Shown here piece after piece: positions 8,532 to 16,885 of a stretch of 40,039 bases of DNA (within the stretch, counting starts at the first letter, position 1; every line of letters begins with the position of its first letter). The notes under the pieces were generated by a model, which was not told the DNA's origin, did no database searches, and was given only the letters and a program-made list of their open reading frames with translations. Both the position numbers and the translations under genes were made by a program. The DNA lies in contig NZ_BAXB01000030.1 in the NCBI RefSeq assembly GCF_000698145.1, positions 1 to 40,039 of the forward strand, written 5' to 3'. The DNA is from Geomicrobium sp. JCM 19039 (GTDB taxonomy: Bacteria; Bacillota; Bacilli; Bacillales; Marinococcaceae).

Positions 8532-9484
8532 ATGCACTTAGGAATTCTAGATCAAATTCCCGCTCCGAAAGGATGAGCGCCGAAGAGACGGTTGCGAAAA
8601 CATTAGAACTCGTCGCCCATGCGGAACAGTTGGGGTATGAGCGCTATTGGTTTGCGGAGCACCACGCCACCCGAGGCATGACCTCAAGTTCACCGGAAAT
8701 TATGATGAGTGCCGCAGCTGCGCGTACCGAGCGAATACACGTCGGAAGTGGCGGCATTCTTCTCCCCCAATACAGTCCATACAAAGTCGCGGCACAACTT
8801 CTGCAACTAGAGGCACTGTTTCCAGGCCGAGTCGAAGGTGGGGTTGGCCGCTCACCTGGAGGCGGGGAATCCATTCGCCAACTGCTCGCCGATGGCAAAG
8901 ACAATCAGTTGGACGAGTATCCCGACAAGCTTCGGTTGTTGCGGAATTTCTTGAGAGGAGAGGAGCGATTTCGGGCTACACCACGAACTCGTGAAGCACC
9001 TGCCTTATATTCTTTAGGACTTGGAGAGAACAGCGCAAAGCTCGCGGCTGAGCTAGGTGTCGGCTATGTGTACGGGCATTTTATTCAACCTGGAAGAGGA
9101 CAAGCGTCCCACACTATTTACCGAACGAACAACACCTCCAACGCACCCGCACTCACTGCCATTTTTGTCATTTGCGGAAAGGACAGAGAACATGCTGAAG
9201 AGCTTGCTTTAAGCCAAGACTTGTGGCTGTTAAATGTCGAGCGTGGTTTGGACAGTCGCATCCCTTCTGTCGAAGAAGTGAAAAATACGCCGTTATCCTC
9301 AAAATCGAAACAGCGCATCGCCGAAAATCGTCACCGAATGATTATTGGTGGTCCAAAGGAAGTGAAAGAACAGCTAGAGCGACTGACCGAGAAATACGGG
9401 AGCGACCATTGGCTACTTTTAACCAATGTCCATTCAATCAAAGAAAAGACCCGTTCTTTTGAACGGATCTCTGCTTTATTTTAG
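8532..9484 (+). CDS. LLM-class flavin-dependent monooxygenase (apparent frameshift near 8571-8573)
   Basis: A bacterial luciferase-like (LLM) oxidoreductase of about 317 aa. ATG 8532 follows a GAGAGGGGG ribosome site and encodes MHLGILDQIPAPKG, the usual LLM beginning, but then meets TGA at 8572-8574. The remainder (MSAEETVAKTLELV, RYWFAEHHATRGM, ERIHVGSGGILLPQYSPYKV, GVGRSPGG, MIIGGPKEVKEQL) continues in another frame. One missing base at about 8571 explains the break. The motifs match the YwcH/MsnO8-like subgroup, which binds reduced FMN; the substrate is unknown. It lies 74 bases after catalase and may be co-transcribed with it. The 3' end overlaps a bidirectional terminator shared with the opposing Rap-like gene. 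Confidence 0.85.
9447..9470 (-). terminator. Bidirectional terminator between convergent genes
   Basis: AGACCCGTTC (9447-9456), a TTTT loop and GAACGGATCT (9461-9470) form a ten-pair stem. On the minus strand the single irregular pair is a G-U wobble and the stem is followed by TTTTCTTT, so it best serves the Rap-like gene. On the plus strand CTTTATTTT follows. It lies inside the 3' end of the monooxygenase coding region. Confidence 0.65.
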
Positions 9485-10135
9485 AGGTGAGTACCGGTAA
9501 CCGTCTCGAAACGCGAAAGGTTCCTTGCTCGTGTGTGTCGATCTCGCTTTTTTCAAGGAACGACTAAGCAATGATTCATAAACAGGCGGGCTGCTTTTCG
9601 GCTCTTGTATACTAGCAAGCATGTTTTGACTGCGTTTATACTCGTTTTGTTGATCATAAGCGCCAAAAGAGATATGTAAAGCTTCATTAAACTGAGTTTT
9701 GGCGAGCTTGTCTTGACCAAGCTGCAATAAATTTTCTCCCAATTGCAGAAAGAGTGCCGCTCTCTTCTTTCCACGAATGTTCTTCATATATAACTTTGCC
9801 GTTTGATAATGCAGGAGGGAAGCATGATAGTTTCTCTCCTCATAATTCACGTTGCCTTCCATATAATGATACAAAAAATCAAGCGCTTCACTTGTCTCTT
9901 CCATTGCGTCTCTTTGTGGTTTTTCTTTCAAGAGCGTGTTCCGGAGAAGATCGTTTTTTATCATGTCATGTTTAAAGCGAATGATTTCGTAGTATTGTTT
10001 CGCTTCGTCAGTCAACTTGCAATGTCGGAGCATATGTTCCACATCACGTTGTTCATCGTCTGAGCGTTCGACATCTTCGTTCTGCACACTTTGACACCAT
10101 TTCCCTAATTTCCTTATAATTCTCCTATCAAAAGC
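9476..10135 (-). CDS. Short Rap-like TPR protein
   Basis: A 219-aa helical protein whose N-terminus (RRIIRKLGKWCQSVQNEDVER...) and following TPR-like helices (NYEERNYHASLLHYQTAKLYM, KRAALFLQLGENLLQLGQDKLAKTQFNEAL) resemble Rap response-regulator aspartate phosphatases, which dephosphorylate Spo0F or sequester ComA under control of Phr peptides. Typical Raps have about 370 residues. This one ends after roughly three TPR units in an unrelated Ser/Lys-rich tail, so it is truncated or a distant relative. GTG 10135 is preferred over the upstream ATGs because GGGAGGTG lies eight bases before it. No phr-like small gene follows. Function is uncertain. Confidence 0.65.
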   Translation of the reverse strand, partial: AFDRRIIRKLGKWCQSVQNEDVERSDDEQRDVEHMLRHCKLTDEAKQYYEIIRFKHDMIKNDLLRNTLLKEKPQRDAMEETSEALDFLYHYMEGNVNYEERNYHASLLHYQTAKLYMKNIRGKKRAALFLQLGENLLQLGQDKLAKTQFNEALHISFGAYDQQNEYKRSQNMLASIQEPKSSPPVYESLLSRSLKKARSTHTSKEPFAFRDGYRYSPLK

Positions 10136-10214
10136 CACTCGCTCGGCACCTCCCAGTGATAATGAATGGCTCATCATTCAAACACACCCGATTCATCACG
10201 CTATTCATAAACGA

Positions 10215-10240
10215 ATCCAGGCAGAAACCCTGGATTTTTT
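10215..10240 (+). terminator. Rho-independent terminator (plus strand)
   Basis: ATCCAGG (10215-10221) pairs with CCTGGAT (10229-10235), followed by TTTTTT. It points rightwards between the divergent Rap-like and cardiolipin synthase genes. No plus-strand gene clearly ends here, so it may stop read-through antisense to the Rap-like gene. Confidence 0.5.
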
Positions 10241-10353
10241 GCTTATAAATCATATATCTCCTCTTCAATATAATATATCTCTTATATTATCTCTATAACA
10301 GACGCTAAATAAGAGATTATTTATTGTTTTTCGACAACATCCGCTCCCTCCCG

Positions 10354-10383
10354 TTGGCAAATTGAGGATGAATTCATTACAAT
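10354..10383 (+). promoter_or_regulatory. Sigma-A type promoter of cardiolipin synthase
   Basis: TTGGCA (10354-10359) and TACAAT (10378-10383) are separated by 18 bases, close to the vegetative consensus. They lie about 37 bases before the GTG start at 10420. The A/T-rich stretch at 10240-10330 may act as an UP-like region. Confidence 0.5.
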
Positions 10384-10419
10384 GAAGATAGACTCTGGCT
10401 TGGAAAGGGATTTTGCCAA

Positions 10420-11877
10420 GTGTTTAATGAATTTTTTTCGCAACTGATTTCGATTGTACTTATTATTAATATTTTATTGGCGTTTTTCGTAGTGTTTGTG
10501 GAGCGTCGTGACGTTGGCGCAACATGGGCATGGCTTATGATTTTATTTTTTATTCCAATCGGTGGGTTTATTCTCTATTTACTATTCGGTCGGCATTTAA
10601 AACATCGAAATTTTTATAACCTTTCGGTGGAAGAGCGCAACTACTTGAGAAATGCCGTAGAGGAGCAAGTCGAGCAACTAAAAGACCATCAGGAGTTTTT
10701 GTTAGACCGAGACATTCACCATAAGTATGAACAGCTTATGCTCATTAACTTGCAATCTTCTACTTCGATTATTACGTCGGATAACAACGTCGAATTGTTT
10801 CACGAAGGGACCGATAAGTTTCGAACCTTGTTTGATGACATTCGAGAAGCAAAAAGAGAAATTAACCTCCAATACTACATTATTCAACGTGATGATCTTG
10901 GTCGTAAACTCCGCGACGTGCTCGTTGAAAAGGCAAAAGAAGGCGTCAAAGTGCGGCTACTGTATGATGCCATCGGTTCACGGACGATGAGTAAATCGTT
11001 CTTTAAGGAACTGCTCGAACATGGCGGCGAAGCCGAAGCTTTCTTCCCTTCATTTTTAAAGATCATTAACCCCAGAATTAACAATCGAAACCACCGTAAA
11101 CTTTGCATTATTGATGGGAAAATCGGCTACATCGGTGGTTTCAATATCGGCAATGAATATTTAGGCAAAAAAAAGAAGTTCGGTTACTGGCGAGATACCC
11201 ATTTTAAGATTACCGGTTCTGCTGTCGATCATATTCAAGGTCGTTTTATTTTAGATTGGAAACAAGCAACCAAACAAGATGAGATTGACATTACCAACAT
11301 TGTGTTTGGGGATTATGAACATTCTGGAACGAGCGCCGTGCAAATTGTTGATAGCGGACCAAACTCTGAAACCGAGCACATTAAAAATATGTACATCAAA
11401 CTTATTATGAGCGCTCGAAACACCATTAAGATTCAAACACCTTACTTCATACCCGATGCAAGTTTTATGGACGCCCTAAAGATCGCGCTTCTTAGTAACA
11501 TTGACGTTCATATTATGATTCCGAACAAACCTGATCATCCGTTCGTCTATTGGGCAACCCTCGCTCATGCAGGAGAGCTGTTAAAATACGGCGCCAACAT
11601 CTGGATTTATGAAAAAGGATTTATGCATGCGAAAACGATTGTTGTGGATGAAGAGGTCTCCTCTGTCGGTACGACGAACATCGACCCAAGGAGCTTCAAA
11701 TTAAACTTTGAAGTGAACGCGGTTGTTTATGATAAGGAAGTCGCCAAAGAACTTCACGAACTTTTCCTACTTGATATGGAAGACAGCAGCTTGCTCACCG
11801 AAGAACGCTATGCAGAGCGCTCCTTATGGATCAAAACGAAAGAATCCGTATCACGGTTATTATCTCCGATCCTTTAA
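10420..11877 (+). CDS. cls: Cardiolipin synthase
   Basis: A 485-aa phospholipase D-family enzyme that joins two phosphatidylglycerols into cardiolipin at the membrane. Two N-terminal transmembrane helices (residues 10-27 and 38-57) precede a catalytic domain with two HKD motifs: NHRKLCIIDGKIGYIGG (His225, Lys227, Asp232) and FMHAKTIVVDEEVSSVG (His403, Lys405, Asp410). Length and order match bacterial ClsA. GTG 10420 is preceded by GGAAAGGG about ten bases away, and a good promoter lies upstream. It is monocistronic; the repeat elements start 60 bases after its stop. Confidence 0.95.
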   Translation: MFNEFFSQLISIVLIINILLAFFVVFVERRDVGATWAWLMILFFIPIGGFILYLLFGRHLKHRNFYNLSVEERNYLRNAVEEQVEQLKDHQEFLLDRDIHHKYEQLMLINLQSSTSIITSDNNVELFHEGTDKFRTLFDDIREAKREINLQYYIIQRDDLGRKLRDVLVEKAKEGVKVRLLYDAIGSRTMSKSFFKELLEHGGEAEAFFPSFLKIINPRINNRNHRKLCIIDGKIGYIGGFNIGNEYLGKKKKFGYWRDTHFKITGSAVDHIQGRFILDWKQATKQDEIDITNIVFGDYEHSGTSAVQIVDSGPNSETEHIKNMYIKLIMSARNTIKIQTPYFIPDASFMDALKIALLSNIDVHIMIPNKPDHPFVYWATLAHAGELLKYGANIWIYEKGFMHAKTIVVDEEVSSVGTTNIDPRSFKLNFEVNAVVYDKEVAKELHELFLLDMEDSSLLTEERYAERSLWIKTKESVSRLLSPIL

Positions 11878-11936
11878 AACGAAGCACACCGAACGCAAGA
11901 CCATTGAAAAGTCCCATAACCTTCTACGAACCTCTA

Positions 11937-12282
11937 CTATATAACTTGAACGAAAGAATCTCTTCAAAAACCGGTGGTAGGCTTGTAAAAGTGGAAACTG
12001 TGCTCGAGTTAGAGGAAATTGCAGGAAAAGCGATATATCCTCATAAACTAGGGTGTACATCCCCGCTCCGAATTGCGAGCAACCTGTCGGCGCGGCTCGC
12101 TTATGGGCATTGAATCTGCGCTCCAGTTGGAACAAACTGCGCAGGAGCTTAATGGAATGAGAACCAAAGTCGTTAAACTAGGCAAACCTGCGCGCAGAAT
12201 GGCTCCTAGCACGGGGCTACCTCTCCCACCCAACACCCATCAGCGCAAATCAGGAGAATCTTACGTTCAACATGTCTATATA
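11937..12282 (+). repeat. Small TIR-flanked repeat element, copy 1
   Basis: A non-coding unit of about 346 bp. It begins CTATATAACTTGAACG and ends with a degenerate inverted match (CGTTCAACATGTCTATATA). Its first 50 bases resemble those of the element at 28260. Its right end (CAGCGCAAATCAGGAGAATC) is nearly identical to the right end of the larger element at 12276-12974. It abuts that element, sharing the CTATATA at 12276-12282. No convincing gene lies inside. I interpret it as a MITE-like, non-autonomous element. Confidence 0.6.
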
Positions 12283-12974
12283 AGTTGAACGTAAGATTTT
12301 CACTGAATCCGTTGACCGAGATCGGTCTTTACAGGCAAACGCCTACAGATTGTCTGGTGAAATGAACCTCACTTCGACAACGTCGGTGCCGATTGTTGTT
12401 CGTCACTCCAAGGGTTGCGGGCAACACGGAAAACGTTTGCCGAAGGGTAAAAAGTTGGGACCTAGGGTCACCACCTGGTGCAAGCATGTGATGACCTGTC
12501 ACGTATGTGACAATCCAGCCCTTAAACCGAGCACTTTCGGCCCTCAACAGTCACATATATCGCGATTTGTGACCGTTGACTTCGTTTATGTGCGCATCCA
12601 CGTTTAAAATCATGATTTTTCTTTCTCAAATGTCACTTAAATGAATATATGGGGCATTTGGACTTCTTTCCACACCGTGACTAGTAGCCAGAAACATGAA
12701 CCGTGTCGCCCTTGTGCTCTGGAGTGTAAAGAAAACACGGTGGGCGTCTTTAGACCACCGATGTTGCACTTATAGTCCGGACTGCATAGAAAACACGGTG
12801 GCAGATGTTTCGCCACCGATGTTGCACTTATAGTCCGGACTACATAGAAAACACGGTGGGCGATCTTTGACCACCGATGTTGCGCTTGTGCTCTGGAGTA
12901 CAACCATCCGCCTGAAGTGGAAAGCAACTTCCACCAGCGCAAATCAGGAGAATCTTACGTTCATTCTATATAGA
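12276..12974 (+). repeat. Large TIR-flanked repeat element (about 0.7 kb), copy A
   Basis: This 699-bp gene-free segment has terminal inverted repeats: CTATATAAGTTGAACGTAAG on the left and the reverse complement of CTATATAGAATGAACGTAAG on the right. It is closely similar over nearly its whole length to 23525-24102 in inverted orientation. Inside are palindromes such as GTCACGTATGTGAC near 12499, CCGAGATCGG near 12318 and GACCTAGGGTC near 12460, plus a 58-bp tandem array. Short reading frames inside are not conserved between the copies. Behaviour as a mobile non-autonomous element is inference. Confidence 0.75.
12731..12904. repeat. 58-bp tandem repeat, three units, inside the large element
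   Basis: The string GAAAACACGGTGG starts at 12731, 12789 and 12847, an exact 58-base period. Each unit contains a stem made of CGGTGG and CCACCG, and adjoining units share ATGTTGCACTTATAGTCCGG. The inverted copy at 23525-24102 has only one such unit, so the array differs in copy number between copies. Confidence 0.8.
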
Positions 12975-13015
12975 TCAAGTTCTAACAGCTCCACCTTCAC
13001 TAAAATTTAGTACCC

Positions 13016-13041
13016 CCCGCCAAACATCGGCGGGGTTTTTA
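13016..13041 (+). terminator. Rho-independent terminator
   Basis: CCCCGCC (13016-13022) pairs with GGCGGGG (13030-13036) around a seven-base loop and is followed by TTTTT. It points rightwards, against the convergent YitT-like gene, and would stop transcription leaving the repeat elements or the cardiolipin synthase unit. It may also serve the minus strand weakly. Confidence 0.65.
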
Positions 13042-13052
13042 AGACCCCCAAG

Positions 13053-13652
13053 CTACGCTCTAACCGCTTGTCTAGTACTCGTGTGAATGGCTTTTTTTGA
13101 TAGACTAATGACGAGAGAGCATACAAATATGTTCACGATCGTTAAAAATCCATTTTGAACGCCTAAGAGGAGAAATGAAATGCTCGCGACCATCAGGTCA
13201 AAGCCAAAGATGACTTTTCCTGGATCAATGGCGTTCCTTTGCTGTAAGTATACGGCAAGTATCGTCGCCCCACCCATCGATGATTGGCTTAGGAAAATGA
13301 CAACTGCCCCAGCACCGACGAGGAATCCCCCGAGTATGGATCCGCTATACACTGATATGTCTTGAATCGGGATGGTTTGCAACCCTGCACTGATCCCCGT
13401 AACGAGCGTGACAGAGAGCAACGAATGAAGCGTGTAAAAGACTCCTAATTTCCAAAGAGCTAAGATGAAAAACGGCAAATTAATTATGAAAAACATGACT
13501 GTAAAAGGTAGATTAATGAGCTCAATTAGCGTCAATGACAAGCCTGCAGCTCCAGATGTTGCCAGGTCTGCTAGGTTCGTAAGCTGAATGCCCACGGCAA
13601 GAACGAAGCACCCGATCAGGTTTAGTCCGAATCTTTTCATAGATGTTCCCAC
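13053..13652 (-). CDS. YitT/YczE-like integral membrane protein
   Basis: A membrane protein of about 199 aa with five predicted helices and the pattern NLADLATSGAAGLSLTLIELINLPF, typical of the YitT family, followed by GSILGGFLVGAGAVVIF and a GGATILAVYLQ segment. The C-terminal DUF2179 domain of full-length YitT proteins is missing, as in shorter family members. GTG 13652 follows GAAGGGGGAG closely. ATG 13640 (MKRFGLNLIG) is an alternative but lies far from that site. The cellular function of this family is not established; a transporter role is assumed. It is divergent from the dehydrogenase/transporter operon. Confidence 0.75.
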   Translation of the reverse strand: MGTSMKRFGLNLIGCFVLAVGIQLTNLADLATSGAAGLSLTLIELINLPFTVMFFIINLPFFILALWKLGVFYTLHSLLSVTLVTGISAGLQTIPIQDISVYSGSILGGFLVGAGAVVIFLSQSSMGGATILAVYLQQRNAIDPGKVIFGFDLMVASISFLLLGVQNGFLTIVNIFVCSLVISLSKKAIHTSTRQAVRA

Positions 13653-13825
13653 GGTACTCCCCCTTCTATAACATCTTATCAAAAGAACCGAAAAGAGCGA
13701 TGGCCGTTGTTGGATTACCTATCAAAAAGACAATGTTATAAAATCTTTCAAAAATTCATACCGTCATGAATATATTTCGTGTATAATGCTTTATAAACCT
13801 ATACTTGTACAGGAGGGATGGACAA

Positions 13826-15199
13826 ATGTCCACTCTAGTCGGAGATTTTCAAGCGTTCTTAGGTTCGTCTCAAGTAACGACGAATGAAACAGTGCTTGAG
13901 TTACATAGCAAAGATGAATCCTATCATACACCGGTTAACCCAGAAATTGTCGTGTTCCCCCGTAATGCTGATGAGATTTCAAAGATTATGCATGTCGCCA
14001 AAAAACATGATCGACCTGTCTACCCATTTGGTTTAGGGTCAAGTCTAGAAGGTTTGGTAATACCGACTAGCGACGGCATTTGCATTGATTTTTCAGAAAT
14101 GAATGCCATCTTAGATGTGAAACAAGACGATATGCTCGTCACCGTACAACCTGGTGTCACACGGACACAACTAAACAAAGAATTGAAAAAGTACGGTTTA
14201 TTTTTTTCGGTAGATCCTGGGGCTGATGCAACGATTGGCGGCATGGCTGCAACCAACGCGAGCGGCACAAGTTCGGTCCGGTACGGCATTATGCGTGACA
14301 AAGTTCGTGATCTAGAGGTCGTTCTCGCCGATGGGTCCATCATTCATACGGGAAATCGAGCAGCGAAATCTTCCTCTGGGTACCATTTGAATGGCCTATT
14401 TGTCGGTTCTGAAGGAACCCTCGGCTGCTTTTCTGAAATTACACTCGAAGTGAATGGCATTCCTGAACAAATCGTCGCAGGAAGAGCGGAATTCTCGACG
14501 ATTGATGACGCTGTTAACGCCGTTGTGTCCATTCTTCATGCCGGCATCCCTATTGCGAGATGTGAGCTCGTTGATGAGCCTTCGATTGAAAAAGTAAATC
14601 AGTTCAGTGACACGAACTATGCGCTCACACCGACTCTTTTTCTTGAACTTCATGGAAATGAAGCGGGACTCGAACAAGACCTCACATTCACGAAAGAGAT
14701 TGTACGGGATTTCGGATGTGAAGAAATTGAATTCGAGCTAGACACCGCCGCCCGCAACAAGCTCTGGGAAGCACGACATACGCTTGCTTATGCGTTCACA
14801 CATAGCACACCGGGCAAGAAGATGATGGTCACAGATGTATGCGTGCCAATCTCAAGCCTCGCGAGTGCGATTAAACACGCACGGCAACTTGTTGATGACT
14901 CCGGGTTTGAAGGCGGTATTGCCGGTCATGTTGGCGATGGCAATTATCATATCCTTCTCATGATTAATCCCGAAGATCCTGACGATATTAGAAAAGCACA
15001 AGCATTAAACGAAGAAATCGTAGAATTTGCATTAGAAGCCGGCGGGACGTGCACAGGAGAGCACGGCGTAGGAATCGGAAAACAGAAATACCAAAAGAAA
15101 GAACACGGAGAAGCATTCTTCGTTATGGAGAAGATCAAACAAGCACTTGATCCAGATAGCCGGTTGAACCCGATGAAGCTGATTCAAGTAAAGGAGTAA
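13826..15199 (+). CDS. FAD-linked 2-hydroxyacid dehydrogenase (D-lactate/glycolate type)
   Basis: A 457-aa flavoprotein of the GlcD/D-lactate dehydrogenase family. An N-terminal FAD-binding domain (about residues 35-215) contains PVYPFGLGSSLEG, the PGADATIGGMAATNASGTSS nucleotide loop and SEGTLG. The C-terminal FAD-oxidase domain has GHVGDGNYH and TGEHGVGIGKQKY, residues that bind substrate and metal in this family. ATG 13826 lies after AGGAGGG; the upstream ATG-like start is not needed. A TATAAT at 13782-13787 may be its -10 box. It transfers electrons from D-2-hydroxyacids to the quinone pool or another acceptor. It forms an operon with the transporter seven bases downstream, which suggests uptake plus oxidation of an organic acid. 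Confidence 0.9.
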   Translation: MSTLVGDFQAFLGSSQVTTNETVLELHSKDESYHTPVNPEIVVFPRNADEISKIMHVAKKHDRPVYPFGLGSSLEGLVIPTSDGICIDFSEMNAILDVKQDDMLVTVQPGVTRTQLNKELKKYGLFFSVDPGADATIGGMAATNASGTSSVRYGIMRDKVRDLEVVLADGSIIHTGNRAAKSSSGYHLNGLFVGSEGTLGCFSEITLEVNGIPEQIVAGRAEFSTIDDAVNAVVSILHAGIPIARCELVDEPSIEKVNQFSDTNYALTPTLFLELHGNEAGLEQDLTFTKEIVRDFGCEEIEFELDTAARNKLWEARHTLAYAFTHSTPGKKMMVTDVCVPISSLASAIKHARQLVDDSGFEGGIAGHVGDGNYHILLMINPEDPDDIRKAQALNEEIVEFALEAGGTCTGEHGVGIGKQKYQKKEHGEAFFVMEKIKQALDPDSRLNPMKLIQVKE

Positions 15200-15206
15200 A
15201 TAAACG

Positions 15207-16183
15207 ATGAGGGTACTTAGTGGGGTTAGTTCATTCGCAGGGAGATTTTTTGCACTTTTCGTTATTGCTGCAGCAATCATTGCATTTCTTATTCCCGAAC
15301 CTTTCATGCCAATTAATAGTTATGTTCCAATTTTATTAGGAATCGTCATGTTTGGCATGGGAATGACGTTGAAGCCCGTGGACTTTAAGCGAGTCGCCAA
15401 ACAGCCGATCCCTGTCGCGCTAGGACTCGTTTTTCAATATACAATTATGCCGTTAACGCACTTGCGATTGCCTACCTACTGAGCTTACCTCCAGAGCTAG
15501 CCATCGGTCTCGTGCTGCTCGGCTCAGTACCAGGGGGAACATCCTCAAATGTGATGGTCTACCTTGCTAAAGGGGATTTACCTTTATCAATCTCCATGAC
15601 ATCGCTGTCCACCCTCGTTGCGCCAATCGCAACGCCGGCTATCCTATATCTTTTAGCGAGTCAATGGATGCCTGTCGAATTCTGGGCGATGTTTACGATG
15701 ATTGTCCAAGTGATTATTATTCCGGTAGCACTTGGTCTCCTCCTTCGCCGCTTCTTACCGTTGATTGTTGAGAAAACGGTAACGGTAATGCCGCTCGTCA
15801 GTGTACTAGCCATCCTTGCTATCATTACTGGGGCTGTAAGCTCGAATGCAGAAACACTCGCAACTGCAGGGTTTATTTCTTTTGTCGCAGTGATGTTGCA
15901 TAACGGCGCAGGCTTGGCTTTAGGTTATACCGCTGCCTATCTCGCCCGCTTGACACCAAGTCAACGAAGAGCGGTTTCCATCGAGATCGGCATGCAAAAT
16001 ACAGGACTCGGTGTGACACTAGCGACCGCGCACTTGTCTCCACTTTCAGTCATTCCAAGTGTCATTGGTACCGCTTGGCATAACATCACGGGACCAATTA
16101 TGGCCACGTATTGGGCCAAGCGTCCGCTAAAAGAAGGAGACGCACCACCGCAACAGAGCGCAGACATTAACGTGAGTAAATAG
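15207..16183 (+). CDS. BASS-family Na+/organic anion symporter (apparent frameshift near 15455)
   Basis: A bile-acid:sodium symporter (BASS) family protein of about 325 aa. The first frame covers two to three helices up to VFQYTIMPL and stops at 15482. The second carries AIAYLLSLPPELAIGLVLLGSVPGG, the family hallmark GSVPGGTSSNVM, and later NTGLGVTLA. One extra A in the AA at 15455-15456 gives MPLNALAIAYLLS and a complete protein with about ten helices. ATG 15207 follows AAAGGAG. Although named for bile acids, bacterial members carry pantoate, pyruvate, 2-keto or hydroxy acids with sodium. Its pairing with the hydroxyacid dehydrogenase points to a related substrate (inference). Confidence 0.85.
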
Positions 16184-16230
16184 CTGCTCGGCAAGCAGGT
16201 TAAGAACCTTGTTGAGCCCCTTGCAAAAAC

Positions 16231-16271
16231 AGACGGTTCAGGCTAGTTACCCTGAGCCGTCTATTTTATTG
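16231..16271 (+). terminator. Rho-independent terminator of the dehydrogenase/transporter operon
   Basis: AGACGGTTCAGG (16231-16242) and CCTGAGCCGTCT (16251-16262) form a twelve-pair stem with one wobble, followed by ATTTTATT. It lies 48 bases after the transporter stop and just before the 52-bp repeat array. Confidence 0.85.
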
Positions 16272-16302
16272 AGAAGTAGCCTGAGAATATGTTCACGCGC
16301 CG

Positions 16303-16795
16303 CCTCCGAAAGGGGCACTGCTTTGTTACTCCACTTCTATTTTTTGGAAGAGCGATGCCGATAACACTCGGTTTCGGCACTTTGATTCCAGTTTCTGGAA
16401 TATCAATGCCGTTACCCTTTCTTTTCGGTACTTCAACCCCAGTTTTTGGAAGCCTGATGCCGATACTCTCACTTTTTCGGCACATCAATCCCAGTTTCTA
16501 GAAGCCTAATGCCGATACTCTCATTTTTTCGATACTTCGATTCCAATTTCTGGAACACTAATGCCGACACCCTCCCTTTTTCGATACTTCGATTCCAATT
16601 TCTAGTAGACTAATGCCGACGCCTCCCTTTTTCCGGCACTTGAATCCCAGTTTCTGGAACACCAATGCCGTTACCCTCCTTTTTTCGGTACTTCGATTCC
16701 AATTTTCTAGTAGACTAATACCGATACTCTCCCTCTTTCGGTACTCTAAATCCAGTTTCTAGAAAACTCATACCGATACCCCATCACCGAAAGTA
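16303..16795. repeat. Array of about nine 52-bp tandem hairpin repeats
   Basis: ATGCCG (ATACCG in the last two) recurs at 16355, 16406, 16457, 16509, 16561, 16613, 16665, 16718 and 16770, a 51-53 base period. Each unit has two possible stems: TGCCGA...TCGGCA, and TTCCAGTTTCTGGAA or close variants. Changes in one arm are partly matched in the other; for example the eighth unit has TACCGA with TCGGTA. The units are not a uniform multiple of three, so they do not encode a protein repeat. The array fills the gap between convergent operons. Confidence 0.85.
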
Positions 16796-16838
16796 CTTCA
16801 CTCTTTTAGACAGGGATGCTCCGACCCCGAACGCAATA

Positions 16839-16871
16839 CAGCGCCCAATCGCGACTAGCGAATGGGCGCTG
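16839..16871 (-). terminator. Strong hairpin after subtilisin 1
   Basis: CAGCGCCCA (16839-16847) pairs with TGGGCGCTG (16863-16871), with a further TCGC/GCGA stem inside. It lies 15 bases after the protease stop on the minus strand. A T-run is lacking, so it may be a transcript-stabilising 3' hairpin rather than an efficient terminator. Confidence 0.55.
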
Positions 16872-16885
16872 CTGGCACGGTGTGT

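Noticed and set aside
12350..12607. Reading frames inside the large repeat element
   Set aside because: They are not preserved in the inverted copy at 23525-24102, which carries different stops, and no ribosome site supports them.
16261..16501. Short repeat proteins on either strand in the 52-bp array
   Set aside because: The apparent peptide repeats last only while units are 51 bases; the 52-base units destroy the frame, so the frames are incidental.
16303..16795. CRISPR array
   Set aside because: The units are contiguous diverged copies with no alternating constant repeat and unique spacer, and no cas gene is nearby. The same applies to 23239-23486 and 39891-40039.
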